64,000 nucleotides of DNA from Panacagrimonas sp052387695 (GCA_052387695.1 JBQTIX010000017.1:25852-89851), one strand, 5' to 3'; positions 53,509 to 62,636 are shown, numbered from the stretch's first letter. Notes: generated by a model from the letters alone, not told the origin. Numbers and translations: made by a program.

Positions 53509-54996
53509 TCAGTCGTCGCTGGGCGAGCCGGCGAGCGGCGTCAGCAGGTAAGGAAACCCCTGATCGAAGTCGCTTGCACTGACCTCCGCACCGTCGGTGA
53601 GCGGCGCATTGCCGACCGGAGCATCCGCAGGAGTGCAGAACGCGCCCGGCAGGGCGTGGCAGAGCGCGCCCATCGCGACACGAATCTCCGCGTCCACCAC
53701 GTCATCGCCAGGACGACGGCCGTTGGGGAATCCGGCGTTGTCGCCGGCGAGCACGCCGAGACTCAGCTGCGCGCCTCTAGCCGTCGGCGCGATGCCGGTG
53801 TTGAGCCGCACCATTTCGGAAGCCGCCACGTTTGCGGGCTGGTTGAGCGTAGGGATACCGGTCAGGAACGCCGCCACCAGGTCCGTGCGTGGGAAGTTGT
53901 TGGGCGCCACATCGGTCAACTGGAGCGGGCCCGCAAACAGGATCTCGATCAGCTCGGGCAGGGTCGGGTGCGTCACATAGGTGGCGAACTGACCGTCGTC
54001 CTTGGGTTCGGAACGGTTGAACAGATCCTTGTCCTTGAGACCGATGACCACTTCGTTGACCAGCGGCATGCCCAGACGCGAGACCTGCACGAAGTCGCGC
54101 ACGTCACGCGCCGCCCTGACCTGCTCGGGCCTCTCGGCCAGAATCCGGACCCTGGGCAGACTCGCCGTGGTCCAGGCTCCGATCACCGGCTCGTTGCCCG
54201 CCGTCAGACAGGCGATGGGAACTTCCAGCGCGAGCGTCGTGATGTTCTTGTCTTCGAGCGTGTTGTCCTCGCCATCCACCGGCCCCAGGGGGTTGAAGTT
54301 GATGAGGTCGAAGGTCTCGCCGAGGTTGACGACGAAGCCCTCCTTGCGCTGACCGGCAAACACGCGACCGGCCGTGGCGCAGCCCGGGATGCTGATGTCG
54401 TAGATGTGGGTATTGGCGTATCGCGGGTAATCCGGAATGGTCTTGTTGCCAATGTTGTCCACCGGTTTGCGGAAGGTGGTCGCGCCCGTTTCGAGGTTGG
54501 CGATGGGCTCCGGTGTGCCGCTGCGACGCGCGCCGCGGATCACCGAAACGGTGTAACGCTCTACCGTGTTGAGCGCCCCGGTGCCGGCTGCATTGCCGAC
54601 TTGGCCGGCGATGGCCAGGGGAATCGACACCGTCTGCTGCGCGCCGGGCGCGCCGACCTGGAGCGTGATGTCCTTGTTGTTGTCACGGAAGCGGAACTGG
54701 AAGGTCAGTTCTTCCTCGGCATCGCCGTCGTTGCTGACATGGATTTCGTACAGCGCGTCGCGGTCCAGCTTGAAATAGTTGGGACCGCCGTAGGGGTCCT
54801 GCAGGGGCAGATAGTTGGCCAGGAAAGTCACGTACGCCGCGCGGCCTGGCTCGTAGGAGCGGAAGGCGTAGAAGTCGCTACCGTCGACTTTCGGAGTTTC
54901 GGTGATGAAGGGAGCTTCGCGATGGCTCGATGCCTGGACGGCTGACAAGCCGAGCGAAAGGCTTGCGGCCATCGAGGTCAGTAACAGTTTTTTCAT
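53509..54996 (-). CDS. DUF4331 secreted protein
   Basis: 495 residues with signal peptide (MKKLLLTSMAASLSLGLSAV, cut near VQA) and the family start SSHREAPFITETPKVDGSDFY. Later DUF4331 landmarks are FLANYLPLQDPYGGPNYFKL, HVSNDGDAEEELTFQFRFRD and a C-terminal RRPGDDVVDAEIRVAMGALC. Function of the family is unknown. It faces a HupE/UreJ and TPR pair across a terminator, and similar trios occur in other genomes as far as I recall; a functional link is inference. The start codon follows an AT-rich stretch (ATAAACAGGCAAGAACTTAT). Confidence 0.88.
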   Translation of the reverse strand: MKKLLLTSMAASLSLGLSAVQASSHREAPFITETPKVDGSDFYAFRSYEPGRAAYVTFLANYLPLQDPYGGPNYFKLDRDALYEIHVSNDGDAEEELTFQFRFRDNNKDITLQVGAPGAQQTVSIPLAIAGQVGNAAGTGALNTVERYTVSVIRGARRSGTPEPIANLETGATTFRKPVDNIGNKTIPDYPRYANTHIYDISIPGCATAGRVFAGQRKEGFVVNLGETFDLINFNPLGPVDGEDNTLEDKNITTLALEVPIACLTAGNEPVIGAWTTASLPRVRILAERPEQVRAARDVRDFVQVSRLGMPLVNEVVIGLKDKDLFNRSEPKDDGQFATYVTHPTLPELIEILFAGPLQLTDVAPNNFPRTDLVAAFLTGIPTLNQPANVAASEMVRLNTGIAPTARGAQLSLGVLAGDNAGFPNGRRPGDDVVDAEIRVAMGALCHALPGAFCTPADAPVGNAPLTDGAEVSASDFDQGFPYLLTPLAGSPSDD

Positions 54997-55145
54997 AAAT
55001 AAGTTCTTGCCTGTTTATAGCGGAGTGGATGGAGCGCTCTACATACGCCGGGATCTTGCGGATGGATGCCTGACGGCACATCGCCCGATGATTCCGTTGC
55101 TTCGCGACGCGCTTCATAGCACCGGCGCGTGAAGGCATCTGTGCG

Positions 55146-56279
55146 CTAGCGAGCCATCGGGTCAGGCTCTCCGCCCGGGACATCGCCAACCTGCGGCAGC
55201 TGCGGTCGGGGCGTGCCGCCGCGCCAGTTGCGCAACTGGTAGACATAGGTGAGCACCAGCGCGACGGCCTGGAACAAGGGCGCGGGGATCTCCTGCTCCA
55301 GTTCCACCGATCGATACAGCGCACGCGCCAGCGGCGGCGCGGACACGATGGGGATGCGGTGTTCGCGCGCGAGTTCGCGGATGTGACCGGCGATCAGTTC
55401 CGCGCCCTTGGCGACGACTCTCGGCGCACGCATCTTGCCGGCGGAATATTTGAGCGCGACCGCGTAATGAGTCGGGTTGGTCACGATCACGTCCGCGCTC
55501 GGCACCTGCTGCATCATCCGACGCCTCGCGATGGCCTCCTGCGCCTGGCGGATCCGCGCCTTCACCTCGGGCCGGCCTTCGGACTGCTTGTACTCGTCGC
55601 GGATTTCCTGCTTGGTCATCCGCAGTTGCTTGTGATGCCGGAAGAGCTGCCAGGGCACGTCGAGCGCAGCGATCAAACCCAGGCCCAGCGATATCCAGCC
55701 GAATACGCGCAGCAGCGTGTGCCCGGCCGCTGCCATCGCGGGCCCCGCGTCCATGGCCGCGAGCCCCATCAGCTCCGGCCGTGCGCTCCACAGCACCGTC
55801 GCGCCGATGCCGCCGAGCACGATCACCTTGAGCAGGCCGAGCCCCAGGTCCACCAGCGCCTGGCTCGAAAAGATGCGGCCCAGACCTGCCGCAGGATTGA
55901 CCCGCGAGAACTGCGGCAGCATTGCCTGTGCGCTGAAGTTCCAGCCGCCGAGCAGCAGCGGCCCAAGCAGGGCGCCGAGAAACCCCAGCGCCAGCAGCGG
56001 CAATGCGATCATCAGCCCGGCCCTGAGCAGCGCGCCGAAACGGCCGGGCAGATCCGAACTGCCGGCGAGCAGCGCGGGGTCGATGCTCAGGGCATTGCGC
56101 ATCAGCCCGGTGGCCTCGGCCACCATCGCCCCGCCCTGCCCGATTAGCACTGCCGCGCCGCCCGCGATCAGCACCGCCGTGGTCAGTTCGCGCGAACGGA
56201 CGACCTGGCCTTTTTGCCGCGCGTCGCGCTCGCGCTTCGGTGTCGCGCGTTCGGTCTTGTCCTGGCTGGTCTGCGACAT
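55146..56279 (-). CDS. flhB: Flagellar export gate protein FlhB
   Basis: Switches flagellar export from rod/hook to filament substrates. The 377-residue protein has four membrane helices (about 32-210) preceded by the basic ERATPKRERDARQKGQVVRS, then a cytoplasmic domain with the autocleavage motif in DVIVTNPTHYAVAL (about residue 268). The C-terminal GGTPRPQLPQVGDVPGGEPD tail is longer than minimal. It starts one base after fliR. flhA, which often follows, is absent; a DUF4331 gene comes next. Confidence 0.95.
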   Translation of the reverse strand: MSQTSQDKTERATPKRERDARQKGQVVRSRELTTAVLIAGGAAVLIGQGGAMVAEATGLMRNALSIDPALLAGSSDLPGRFGALLRAGLMIALPLLALGFLGALLGPLLLGGWNFSAQAMLPQFSRVNPAAGLGRIFSSQALVDLGLGLLKVIVLGGIGATVLWSARPELMGLAAMDAGPAMAAAGHTLLRVFGWISLGLGLIAALDVPWQLFRHHKQLRMTKQEIRDEYKQSEGRPEVKARIRQAQEAIARRRMMQQVPSADVIVTNPTHYAVALKYSAGKMRAPRVVAKGAELIAGHIRELAREHRIPIVSAPPLARALYRSVELEQEIPAPLFQAVALVLTYVYQLRNWRGGTPRPQLPQVGDVPGGEPDPMAR

Positions 56280-56280
56280 G

Positions 56281-57060
56281 TCAGGGCTTCGACGGGAGGG
56301 ACGACATGACCGGCCAGGCGCCGTCGAGCCAGCCGGACAGCACCGAGGCCAGGCTCGGCATCAGCCACTGCAACATCAGCAGACCCAGCGTCAGGGTCAG
56401 CGGGAAGCCGACCGCCATCAGGTTGATGGTGGGCGCCGAACGACCGAGCACGCCGATCGCGAGGTTCACCGCGATCATCGATGCGAGTACCGGCAGGGCG
56501 AGCTGCACACCACCCGCAAACAGGCTGCCGGCCCAGTCGATCATCAGCCGCAGGCTGGCGAGATCGAGCACCGTGTCCGAGACCGCGCGGTTGCGGAAGC
56601 TGTCCACCAAAGCGTCGATCACCGTCAGGTACGCGCCGGTGGCGACGAACAGCAGGCTCGCCACCACCACCAGAAACTGGCCGACGATCGGCGCGTTGAC
56701 ACCACGCACCGGGTCTGCGAGCTGGGCAAAGCCGAGGCCCATGCTGTTGGCGATCAGTTCACCCGCGAGCGCGAAGGCCTCGAAGATCAGACGCAGGCTC
56801 AGGCCCATCGCGATGCCAATCAGCACCTGCTGCGCCATCGCGGCGACCCAGATCGCGCTGAACAGCGGGAGCGGCTGCGCGGCGGGCACCATCGGCACGA
56901 TCAGGAGCGTGAGCGGGAGCACCAGCATCAGGCGCACGGTGGGCGGAATGCCGCGCTCGCCGAACACCGGCGCCAGCATCAGCAAGGACGCCACCCGCGC
57001 CATGACCAGCAGGCCGGTCTGCAACCAGGCGAGCAGCGAATCGGCGTCGATCTCGATCAT
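56281..57060 (-). CDS. fliR: Flagellar export gate protein FliR
   Basis: Inner-membrane component of the FliPQR export gate. The 259-residue protein has about six hydrophobic segments, including LLVMARVASLLMLAPVFGER, the conserved GELIANSMGLGFAQLADP and INLMAVGFPLTLTLGLL. In most genomes fliR follows fliQ directly; here a 2.7-kb insert with a terminator separates them, so fliR-flhB likely has its own promoter. Confidence 0.95.
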   Translation of the reverse strand: MIEIDADSLLAWLQTGLLVMARVASLLMLAPVFGERGIPPTVRLMLVLPLTLLIVPMVPAAQPLPLFSAIWVAAMAQQVLIGIAMGLSLRLIFEAFALAGELIANSMGLGFAQLADPVRGVNAPIVGQFLVVVASLLFVATGAYLTVIDALVDSFRNRAVSDTVLDLASLRLMIDWAGSLFAGGVQLALPVLASMIAVNLAIGVLGRSAPTINLMAVGFPLTLTLGLLMLQWLMPSLASVLSGWLDGAWPVMSSLPSKP

Positions 57061-57118
57061 GGGCTCGCTGAAGCAAGCCCTGTTCCCAAGTTAGGCCGGG
57101 GTGAGGTCAGCCGAGGCC

Positions 57119-57231
57119 GCACGTCGGTTCCGCCCGCATGAAGCCGCGGGCTTGAACCGACCTACGATCGGCGGTCGGGTGTAGGTCGGCTCAAGCCCGC
57201 GCGCTTTTCGCGGGCGGAGCCGACAGGCACC
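57119..57231. repeat. Dispersed palindromic repeat family B, copy 5
   Basis: CGTCGGTTCCGCCCGC with CGGGCTTGAACCGACCTAC is followed by GTAGGTCGGCTCAAGCCCGC and the facing GCGGGCGGAGCCGAC. Same blocks as in the other copies but in opposite relative order. It lies upstream of fliR on its coding strand, next to the terminator of the inserted gene. Confidence 0.75.
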
Positions 57232-57248
57232 GCACCGAAGGCTCACAC

Positions 57249-57279
57249 AAAAAAACTGCCCCACCATCGGGTGGGGCAG
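57249..57279 (-). terminator. Intrinsic terminator of the inserted LamG gene
   Basis: On the minus strand CTGCCCCACC (57279-57270) and GGTGGGGCAG (57265-57256) form a 10-bp stem with a four-base loop, followed by seven T (57255-57249). It ends the transcript of the inserted gene before fliR. Confidence 0.9.
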
Positions 57280-57329
57280 CTTCCTGCTTCGTCAAACGCG
57301 CGGCTCGCGCCGCCCGAATCAAGCTGCGA

Positions 57330-59588
57330 TCAGCAACCCAGGCCCGCGGTGGTCTCGCCCACCACCACGTCGAGCAAGGTCCCGGGGAGATCCAGGAATA
57401 GCGCGCGCTGGGTCACGGTGTTGCCGGAAATCACCGTCTGGTTGAGGTACAGCCCACCGATGAGCAGCGGCACCGACAGCGGCGCGCTACCGACCACCAC
57501 GGTCAGGCCATTGACCTTCAGGCTGGCGATCTTGGACTTGCCGATCTTGGAGACCACCGCGCAGCCGCTGACCGCCTGCGACGTCGCCTCGCTTTCCACG
57601 CCGAGAGCCGACACCGTAACCAGGGCGACCGCGACGATATCCGCCTTGGCGATGTTGGCCTTGGCTGCGGCCACGCCGAAGTTACGGGTCGAGGTGCCGG
57701 TGATCACCGTGGCCTTGACGCTGCTGGCCAGCGGGCTCAGCAGGCTGGGCGGATCGCCGAGGGGCTGGTTGAGGTTGTACACGGTGTTGGTCGCGGTCAC
57801 GCAGGGCGTGGTCGGGCCGTTGGCGGTGCCGAAGGTCAGGGCCTTGCCGAGCAAGCCGATCGGCGTTCCGCGGCACAGCCCCGGTCCGTAGTCCACCGAG
57901 CTGGTCGAGGTCGAGGAACTGTTGTCCGGGTTGGGATCGGGCTCGTTGCCCACCAGCGAGACCGAGTTGGATACGGACGTCGGCGCATCGGTCGGCGTGG
58001 TGCCGGTGATGGTGATCGTGTCCGTCTCGCCCTCGGCCAGCGGTCTACCGACGCAGGTCACCGTATTGCCCATCACGGTGCATCCCGGTGTGCTGCTGGC
58101 CACGTTGGTGATGGAGTCCGGCACCTCGTCCGTCACGGTGTAGCCGGTGCTGTCGCCCGGACCGAAGTTCTCCACGGTGAGCGTGTACGTGATGGTCGTG
58201 CCGGGCCGGGCCGGCGAAGACGCGGTCTTGATGATGCCCAGGTCCGGCATCGCCTTGCAGCTACCGCTGGAGCCGGCCGCCACGATGCCCTGGATCTCCG
58301 CATCGCTCAGGGCGCGGTCGTAGATCTTCATCTCATCGATCAGGCCGGTGAAGCGCGAATTGGCGCTGTTGCTGGTGCCGGTACCGATGGCCAGTCGCCG
58401 CACGCTGGGATCGATCGGCGCCGCACGGGCCACCTGGGCGTCGAGCACGCCGTTGACGTAGAGCTTGACGGTGGCGCCGTCCCAGGTCGCCGCAACGTGC
58501 GAGAACACGTTGATCGGAATCGGCGTGACCGCATTCAAGGTCGTGCCGCCGAGAATGACCCGAACCAAGCCGTTGTTGAACGGGAAGTCGAACACGTAAC
58601 CCTTGTTGCCCTCGCCGCCCGCGAGCTGCTTGTCGAAGATCCGCCCGAACAGGCTGGCCCCGGTCGGCTTCACCCAGCCCTCGAACGTCAGCGTGCTGGT
58701 CAAGTTCAGATCGGCCGTGTCGGGCGTTGCGACTTCATTGGCGAACTCCGGCGGCGGCGTGTTGGCGTTGGCACCCCCAGCACCGGTGAAGCTGAAGGCC
58801 GATGCGACCTTGCCCGTGGCAAAGCTGACCTCGCTGCCCAGTACGCCGGTGTGGCCGTTGCCGGTCAGGTCGTTGCCGTTGTCGTCGCCGGCCAGCCAGA
58901 GGATCGGGCCGGTGCCGGTCGGAGAGAAGCAGGCCGCAGGTTCCATGAGGCTCAGGCTCAGGCTGTCGGAATACCCGTCGTTGACGGAGCCAGCCGCTCG
59001 GGTTGCCATCAGCGTGACCACCGCATTCCGGGTTCCAACCGGCACATCGCCGACAGTGAATCGGAACAGCATCTTGGTCGCGTTACCTCGCTGCGCGTTG
59101 GTCACCGGTCCGATGGTGGCGCTCCCCAGAACCGTGTTCGAGCCATCCCGGAACTGCACATTGAGCTGGGAACGGTCGTTCTGACTCCCGAAGCCACCCA
59201 GATAACCGGACAGATTGAAATCCACAGTGCCGGTATCGATGCCCGCGGCGTCTGCACTGAGATCGATCGTCTGATTGATGGTGGAGACGGCGGTCCCGCC
59301 GCCGCGAAAGAAATTGGCCCCGCCACCGGGCGCGCCCTGGGCGCTGGTCGGGAAACCTCCGCCGGCGTTGTACGGCTGGGCGAAGGTGACGCCGGTGACG
59401 ACAGTCCAACTCGCCGGCGTGCCGGTGTTGGCGTCCGCGCCAGGGTTCACGATCAGGTTGGTGTCGCACAAGGTGCACTGCGCCCAGGCGGCGGTAGGCG
59501 CCGCCAGACCAGTGACCAGCGATGCGGCCAGCGCGAGCCTCGCGAGTGCGCGGGCTCCTGCGGCCAGAAATACGGGTTTGCGTTTCAT
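57330..59588 (-). CDS. Secreted LamG/DUF11 repeat protein inside flagellar operon
   Basis: 752 residues from ATG 59588, preceded by GAGGAGAAGATCATC. Signal peptide near residues 1-37 (LALAASLVTGLAAPTAAWA). A cadherin-like or carbohydrate-like beta domain (about 40-210, CTLCDTNLIVNPGADANTGT), a LamG/concanavalin-type domain (about 215-420, LTFEGWVKPTG, HVAATWDGATVKLYVNGVLD, GLIDEMKIYDRALSDAE), a DUF11-type domain (about 440-540, PGTTITYTLTVENFGPGDST) and a C-terminal Gly/Val-rich domain like choice-of-anchor P proteins (SKIASLKVNGLTVVVGSAPL). Probably exported to the surface. No flagellar relation is evident. Confidence 0.83.
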   Translation of the reverse strand: MKRKPVFLAAGARALARLALAASLVTGLAAPTAAWAQCTLCDTNLIVNPGADANTGTPASWTVVTGVTFAQPYNAGGGFPTSAQGAPGGGANFFRGGGTAVSTINQTIDLSADAAGIDTGTVDFNLSGYLGGFGSQNDRSQLNVQFRDGSNTVLGSATIGPVTNAQRGNATKMLFRFTVGDVPVGTRNAVVTLMATRAAGSVNDGYSDSLSLSLMEPAACFSPTGTGPILWLAGDDNGNDLTGNGHTGVLGSEVSFATGKVASAFSFTGAGGANANTPPPEFANEVATPDTADLNLTSTLTFEGWVKPTGASLFGRIFDKQLAGGEGNKGYVFDFPFNNGLVRVILGGTTLNAVTPIPINVFSHVAATWDGATVKLYVNGVLDAQVARAAPIDPSVRRLAIGTGTSNSANSRFTGLIDEMKIYDRALSDAEIQGIVAAGSSGSCKAMPDLGIIKTASSPARPGTTITYTLTVENFGPGDSTGYTVTDEVPDSITNVASSTPGCTVMGNTVTCVGRPLAEGETDTITITGTTPTDAPTSVSNSVSLVGNEPDPNPDNSSSTSTSSVDYGPGLCRGTPIGLLGKALTFGTANGPTTPCVTATNTVYNLNQPLGDPPSLLSPLASSVKATVITGTSTRNFGVAAAKANIAKADIVAVALVTVSALGVESEATSQAVSGCAVVSKIGKSKIASLKVNGLTVVVGSAPLSVPLLIGGLYLNQTVISGNTVTQRALFLDLPGTLLDVVVGETTAGLGC

Positions 59589-59785
59589 GATGATCTTCTC
59601 CTCACTGGTTCTATATCGCGATTCATGGGCGACATCGGAATCAGGTCCCAAATTTTGGTCGCAAGAGGGGCATGGGCCGAGTGCCGGCGACCGTGCAGGC
59701 CGCACCCAAATTCAAGCACGAGGAACGGCCTTCGAACGTGTCTTTTTGTGCGAATTTGTAACGTAGTGTGCGGTGGGCGACGGCG

Positions 59786-60055
59786 CTACCCGACCAGGCT
59801 GGGAATGCTCTCGATCAGGCGGCGCGTGTAATCCACCAGCATGCCCAGCATCCAGGGACCGGCGGCGACCATCACCGCGGCCATGGCCACGACCTTGGGG
59901 ATGAAGCTCAGGGTCATCTCGTTGATCTGGGTCGCGGCCTGGAACAGGCCGATCACCAGACCCACGACCAGCGAGGTCAGCAGCAACGGCGCGCCGAGCA
60001 TCAGCGCGAGTTTCAGCGCATCGTTGGACTGGCTCAGAACCATCTCGGGAGTCAT
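59786..60055 (-). CDS. fliQ: Flagellar export gate protein FliQ
   Basis: 89-residue two-helix export gate subunit. The conserved core is LALMLGAPLLLTSLVVGLVI and GLFQAATQINEMTLSFIPKV. The start overlaps the fliP stop as ATGA (ATG 60055). Ends with RRLIESIPSLVG. In other genomes fliR follows at once; here about 200 bp and an unrelated gene intervene. Confidence 0.96.
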   Translation of the reverse strand: MTPEMVLSQSNDALKLALMLGAPLLLTSLVVGLVIGLFQAATQINEMTLSFIPKVVAMAAVMVAAGPWMLGMLVDYTRRLIESIPSLVG

Positions 60056-60795
60056 GTCGTAAAACTCCCCGCAAGCGAAGCCATCAGCAGCGCCCAGCCA
60101 TCGACCATCACGAACAGCATCAGCTTGAACGGCGCGGACACGAGCATCGGCGAGAGCATCATCATGCCCATCGACATCAGCACGCTGGAGATCACCAGGT
60201 CGATCACGATGAACGGGATGAACAGCAGAAAACCGATCTGGAACGCGGTGGACAACTCGCTGGTGACGAAAGCTGCGACCAGCACCGTGAACGGAATGTC
60301 CTCCGGCGAGTTGAACGGCCCGCTCTTCGAAATCCTGGCGAAGGTCATCAGGTCGGAATCGCGCGTCTGCCTGAGCATGAATTCGCGGATCGGCGTGGCG
60401 GCCGTCTCCAGCGCGAGTTTCGCTTCCATCTTGCCGTCGAGATACGGGGTCACCGCGTCGGTGTAGATGCGATCGACCACCGGCTGCATCACGAACAGGG
60501 TCATGAACAGCGCCAGGCCGATCAACACCGGATTGGACGGCGTCTGGCCGGTGCCCAGCGCCTGTCGCAGCAGGCCCAGCACGATGATGATGCGGGTGAA
60601 CGCCGTCATCATCAGCAGGATCGAGGGCAGCAGGGTGATCAGCGTCATCAGCATCAGCACCTGGATGCTGAGGCTGTAGCTGGAACCGCCGTTGGCGCCC
60701 GGCGTCACCGTAAGCGCGGGCAGGCCGGTGGTCTGGGCGAGGCCCGGGCCGGCCACCAACAGCAGGCCGATTGCGATCAGGCCGAAGCGGTTCAT
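60052..60795 (-). CDS. fliP: Flagellar export gate protein FliP
   Basis: 247 residues with a cleavable-type N-terminal signal (MNRFGLIAIGLLLVAGPGLA) and FliP core: VLMLMTLITLLPSILLMMTA, FTRIIIVLGLLRQALGTGQ, PPSNPVL-type TPSNPVLIGLALFMT, and late PFIVIDLVISSVLMSMGMMM. FliP forms the pentameric base of the export gate with FliQ and FliR. The start overlaps fliO by ATGA. Confidence 0.97.
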   Translation of the reverse strand: MNRFGLIAIGLLLVAGPGLAQTTGLPALTVTPGANGGSSYSLSIQVLMLMTLITLLPSILLMMTAFTRIIIVLGLLRQALGTGQTPSNPVLIGLALFMTLFVMQPVVDRIYTDAVTPYLDGKMEAKLALETAATPIREFMLRQTRDSDLMTFARISKSGPFNSPEDIPFTVLVAAFVTSELSTAFQIGFLLFIPFIVIDLVISSVLMSMGMMMLSPMLVSAPFKLMLFVMVDGWALLMASLAGSFTT

Positions 60796-61142
60796 CGGCC
60801 GAGCAACTGCCTGAGCTGATAGGCAAACGACTCCCGTAACCCGGATGGCGGCGCGACCGCCGCTTCGCCCGGTTCGGCTTCGATGGTGGCGACCGGCCCC
60901 AGGGATTTGAGAATGCTCACCTGGCCTGGGGCCACACCGATCAGGAACTGTTGGCCCGCGGCCTCGACGATCACCACGCGCTCCTTGATTCCCACGGCGA
61001 GGGAGGCCCGCACGCGCAATTCGCCGCCCTGCGCGCCTCGCAGGTTCTGCATCCGGCGCGTCATCCAGGCCAGGCCGAGAATCATCGCGACGACGGCGGC
61101 GAGGCTCAGGATCATTTGCAACATGGTGCTACCGGTGTCCAT
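60792..61142 (-). CDS. fliO: Flagellar biosynthesis protein FliO
   Basis: 116 residues from ATG 61142 (MDTGSTMLQMILSLAAVVAM), with one membrane helix near residues 8-27 and a short cytoplasmic part (LRGAQGGELRVRASLAVGIK, RVVIVEAAGQQFLIGVAPGQ) typical of FliO, which assists FliP assembly. A longer frame runs upstream into a palindromic repeat and gives a repeat-derived N-terminus that I reject. About 100 bp separate it from fliN, filled by the repeat. Confidence 0.9.
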   Translation of the reverse strand: MDTGSTMLQMILSLAAVVAMILGLAWMTRRMQNLRGAQGGELRVRASLAVGIKERVVIVEAAGQQFLIGVAPGQVSILKSLGPVATIEAEPGEAAVAPPSGLRESFAYQLRQLLGR

Positions 61143-61157
61143 ATTTTTGGCCCTCAC

Positions 61158-61245
61158 TGTAGGAGGGGCTCTGCCCCGACTGGCGCTCGCAGAATCGACC
61201 ACCGTCCTTGTTCATAGCGCCAGTCGGGGCAGAGCCCCTCCTACA
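61158..61245. repeat. Perfect 30-bp palindrome (family C-like) between fliN and fliO
   Basis: Arms 61158-61187 and 61216-61245 are exact 30-bp inverted copies, starting TGTAGGAGGGGCTCTGCCCC, separated by a 28-base loop. The right arm begins two bases after the end of fliN. In RNA it gives a very stable stem inside the fliM-fliP transcript. Confidence 0.9.
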
Positions 61246-61248
61246 GGA

Positions 61249-61614
61249 TCACCGCAGCTTCTTGATCCGCTCGGCCGGGCTGACCACGTCCGTCAGGCGC
61301 ACGCCGAAACGCTCGTTGACGACGACCACTTCGCCATGTGCGATCAGGGTGCCGTTGGCATAGACATCCAGCGGCTCGCCGGCAGCGCGTTCCAGTTCCA
61401 CCACCGAGCCCTGGTTGAGCTGCAACAGGTTGCGGATCGGGATGCGCGCACGGCCGACCTCCATCGACAGCGTGACCGCCACGTCGAGAATCACGTCGAG
61501 GCTGACATCGTTGGCGCTGGTCGGCGCCGACCCGGCACCGAACTGTTCGAACTGGGCGGCAGTGGCCGGTTGCGACGGACTGCCGGCGGAGATGAGACGG
61601 GAGGTGGCGTTCAT
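61249..61614 (-). CDS. fliN: Flagellar motor switch protein FliN
   Basis: 121-residue C-ring protein. The C-terminal SpoA domain is clear: LDVILDVAVTLSMEVGRARI, IRNLLQLNQGSVVELERAAG, LDVYANGTLIAHGEVVVVNE, FGVRLTDVVSPAERIKKL. The start overlaps fliM as ATGA. Its stop lies at the edge of the 30-bp palindrome. Confidence 0.96.
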   Translation of the reverse strand: MNATSRLISAGSPSQPATAAQFEQFGAGSAPTSANDVSLDVILDVAVTLSMEVGRARIPIRNLLQLNQGSVVELERAAGEPLDVYANGTLIAHGEVVVVNERFGVRLTDVVSPAERIKKLR

Positions 61615-62636
61615 GAGGCTTGCAGGTCGGTGATCGCGTGGGCGGGGTGACGGTTGGACGAGGGCGGACGGCGGATGACATCGCTGATGCGCACCGCATT
61701 GCGACCGTTGGCCACACCGAACTGGCCGCGGTAAACGGGCACGCCCTCGACACAGAGGTCGACCGTCCGCGGCATGTTCACCGGGATGATGTCGCCCGCC
61801 CTGAGACGCATCAGGTCGCGCAGTGAAATGGTGGCGTGGGTCAGCTCGGTTTCGATCTCGACTTCGGCCTGCTGCAACTGCTCGCGCATCGAGCTGGCCC
61901 AGCGCTCGTCCTTGTCCATGCGGTCGGACTGCAGGCCGGCGTCGAGCAGCTCGCGGATCGGCTCGATCATCGAATAGGGATAGGTCACGTGCAGGTGCCC
62001 GCCGCCGCCCTCGAGTTCGATCAGGAACTTCGACACGCACACGATCTCGCTCGGCGAGACGATGTTGGCGAAGTGCGGGTTGACTTCGGAATTCAGGTAC
62101 TCGAATTCCATCGGCATCACCGGGCTCCAGGCCTCGATCATGTCGGCAAACACCTGGCGCACCATCAACTGGATCACGCGCGTTTCGGTCGGCGTGAATT
62201 CGCGACCCTCGATCTTGGTCTGGAGCTTGCCGTCGCCACCGAAGAAATTCTCCACCACCGAGAACACCAGGCGCGGCTCGAAGATGAACAGCGCCGTGCC
62301 GCGCAGCGGCTTGACCCGCACCAGGTTCAGGCTGGTCGGCACGAACAGCGAATGCGTGTACTCGCCAAACTTCACCATCTCGATGCCGACCACGGTCAAC
62401 TCCGGCTGGCGGCGCAGCATGTTGAACAGGCCGATGCGGAACAGGCGCGCGAAGCGCTCGTTGACCATCTCCAGGGTCGGCATGCGACCGCGGACGATGC
62501 GGTCCTGCGTGGCGAAATCGAAGGTTCGCGCCTCGCCCGGCGCGGCTGGCGGCGGCTCGGTATCGACCGCGCCGCTGTCCACGCCGTGGAGCAGCGCATC
62601 GATCTCGTCCTGCGACAACAGCTCGGAGGTGCTCAT
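61611..62636 (-). CDS. fliM: Flagellar motor switch protein FliM
   Basis: 341-residue C-ring protein that binds CheY-P and FliG. N-terminal CheY-binding segment LLSQDEIDALLHGVD, the middle CheC-like domain with the FARLFRIGLFNMLRRQPE and KPLRGTALFIFEPRLVFSVV stretches, and a SpoA C-terminus (DLCVEGVPVYRGQFGVANGR). The start overlaps the fliL stop as ATGA. Length fits the family (E. coli 334). Confidence 0.97.
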   Translation of the reverse strand: MSTSELLSQDEIDALLHGVDSGAVDTEPPPAAPGEARTFDFATQDRIVRGRMPTLEMVNERFARLFRIGLFNMLRRQPELTVVGIEMVKFGEYTHSLFVPTSLNLVRVKPLRGTALFIFEPRLVFSVVENFFGGDGKLQTKIEGREFTPTETRVIQLMVRQVFADMIEAWSPVMPMEFEYLNSEVNPHFANIVSPSEIVCVSKFLIELEGGGGHLHVTYPYSMIEPIRELLDAGLQSDRMDKDERWASSMREQLQQAEVEIETELTHATISLRDLMRLRAGDIIPVNMPRTVDLCVEGVPVYRGQFGVANGRNAVRISDVIRRPPSSNRHPAHAITDLQAS

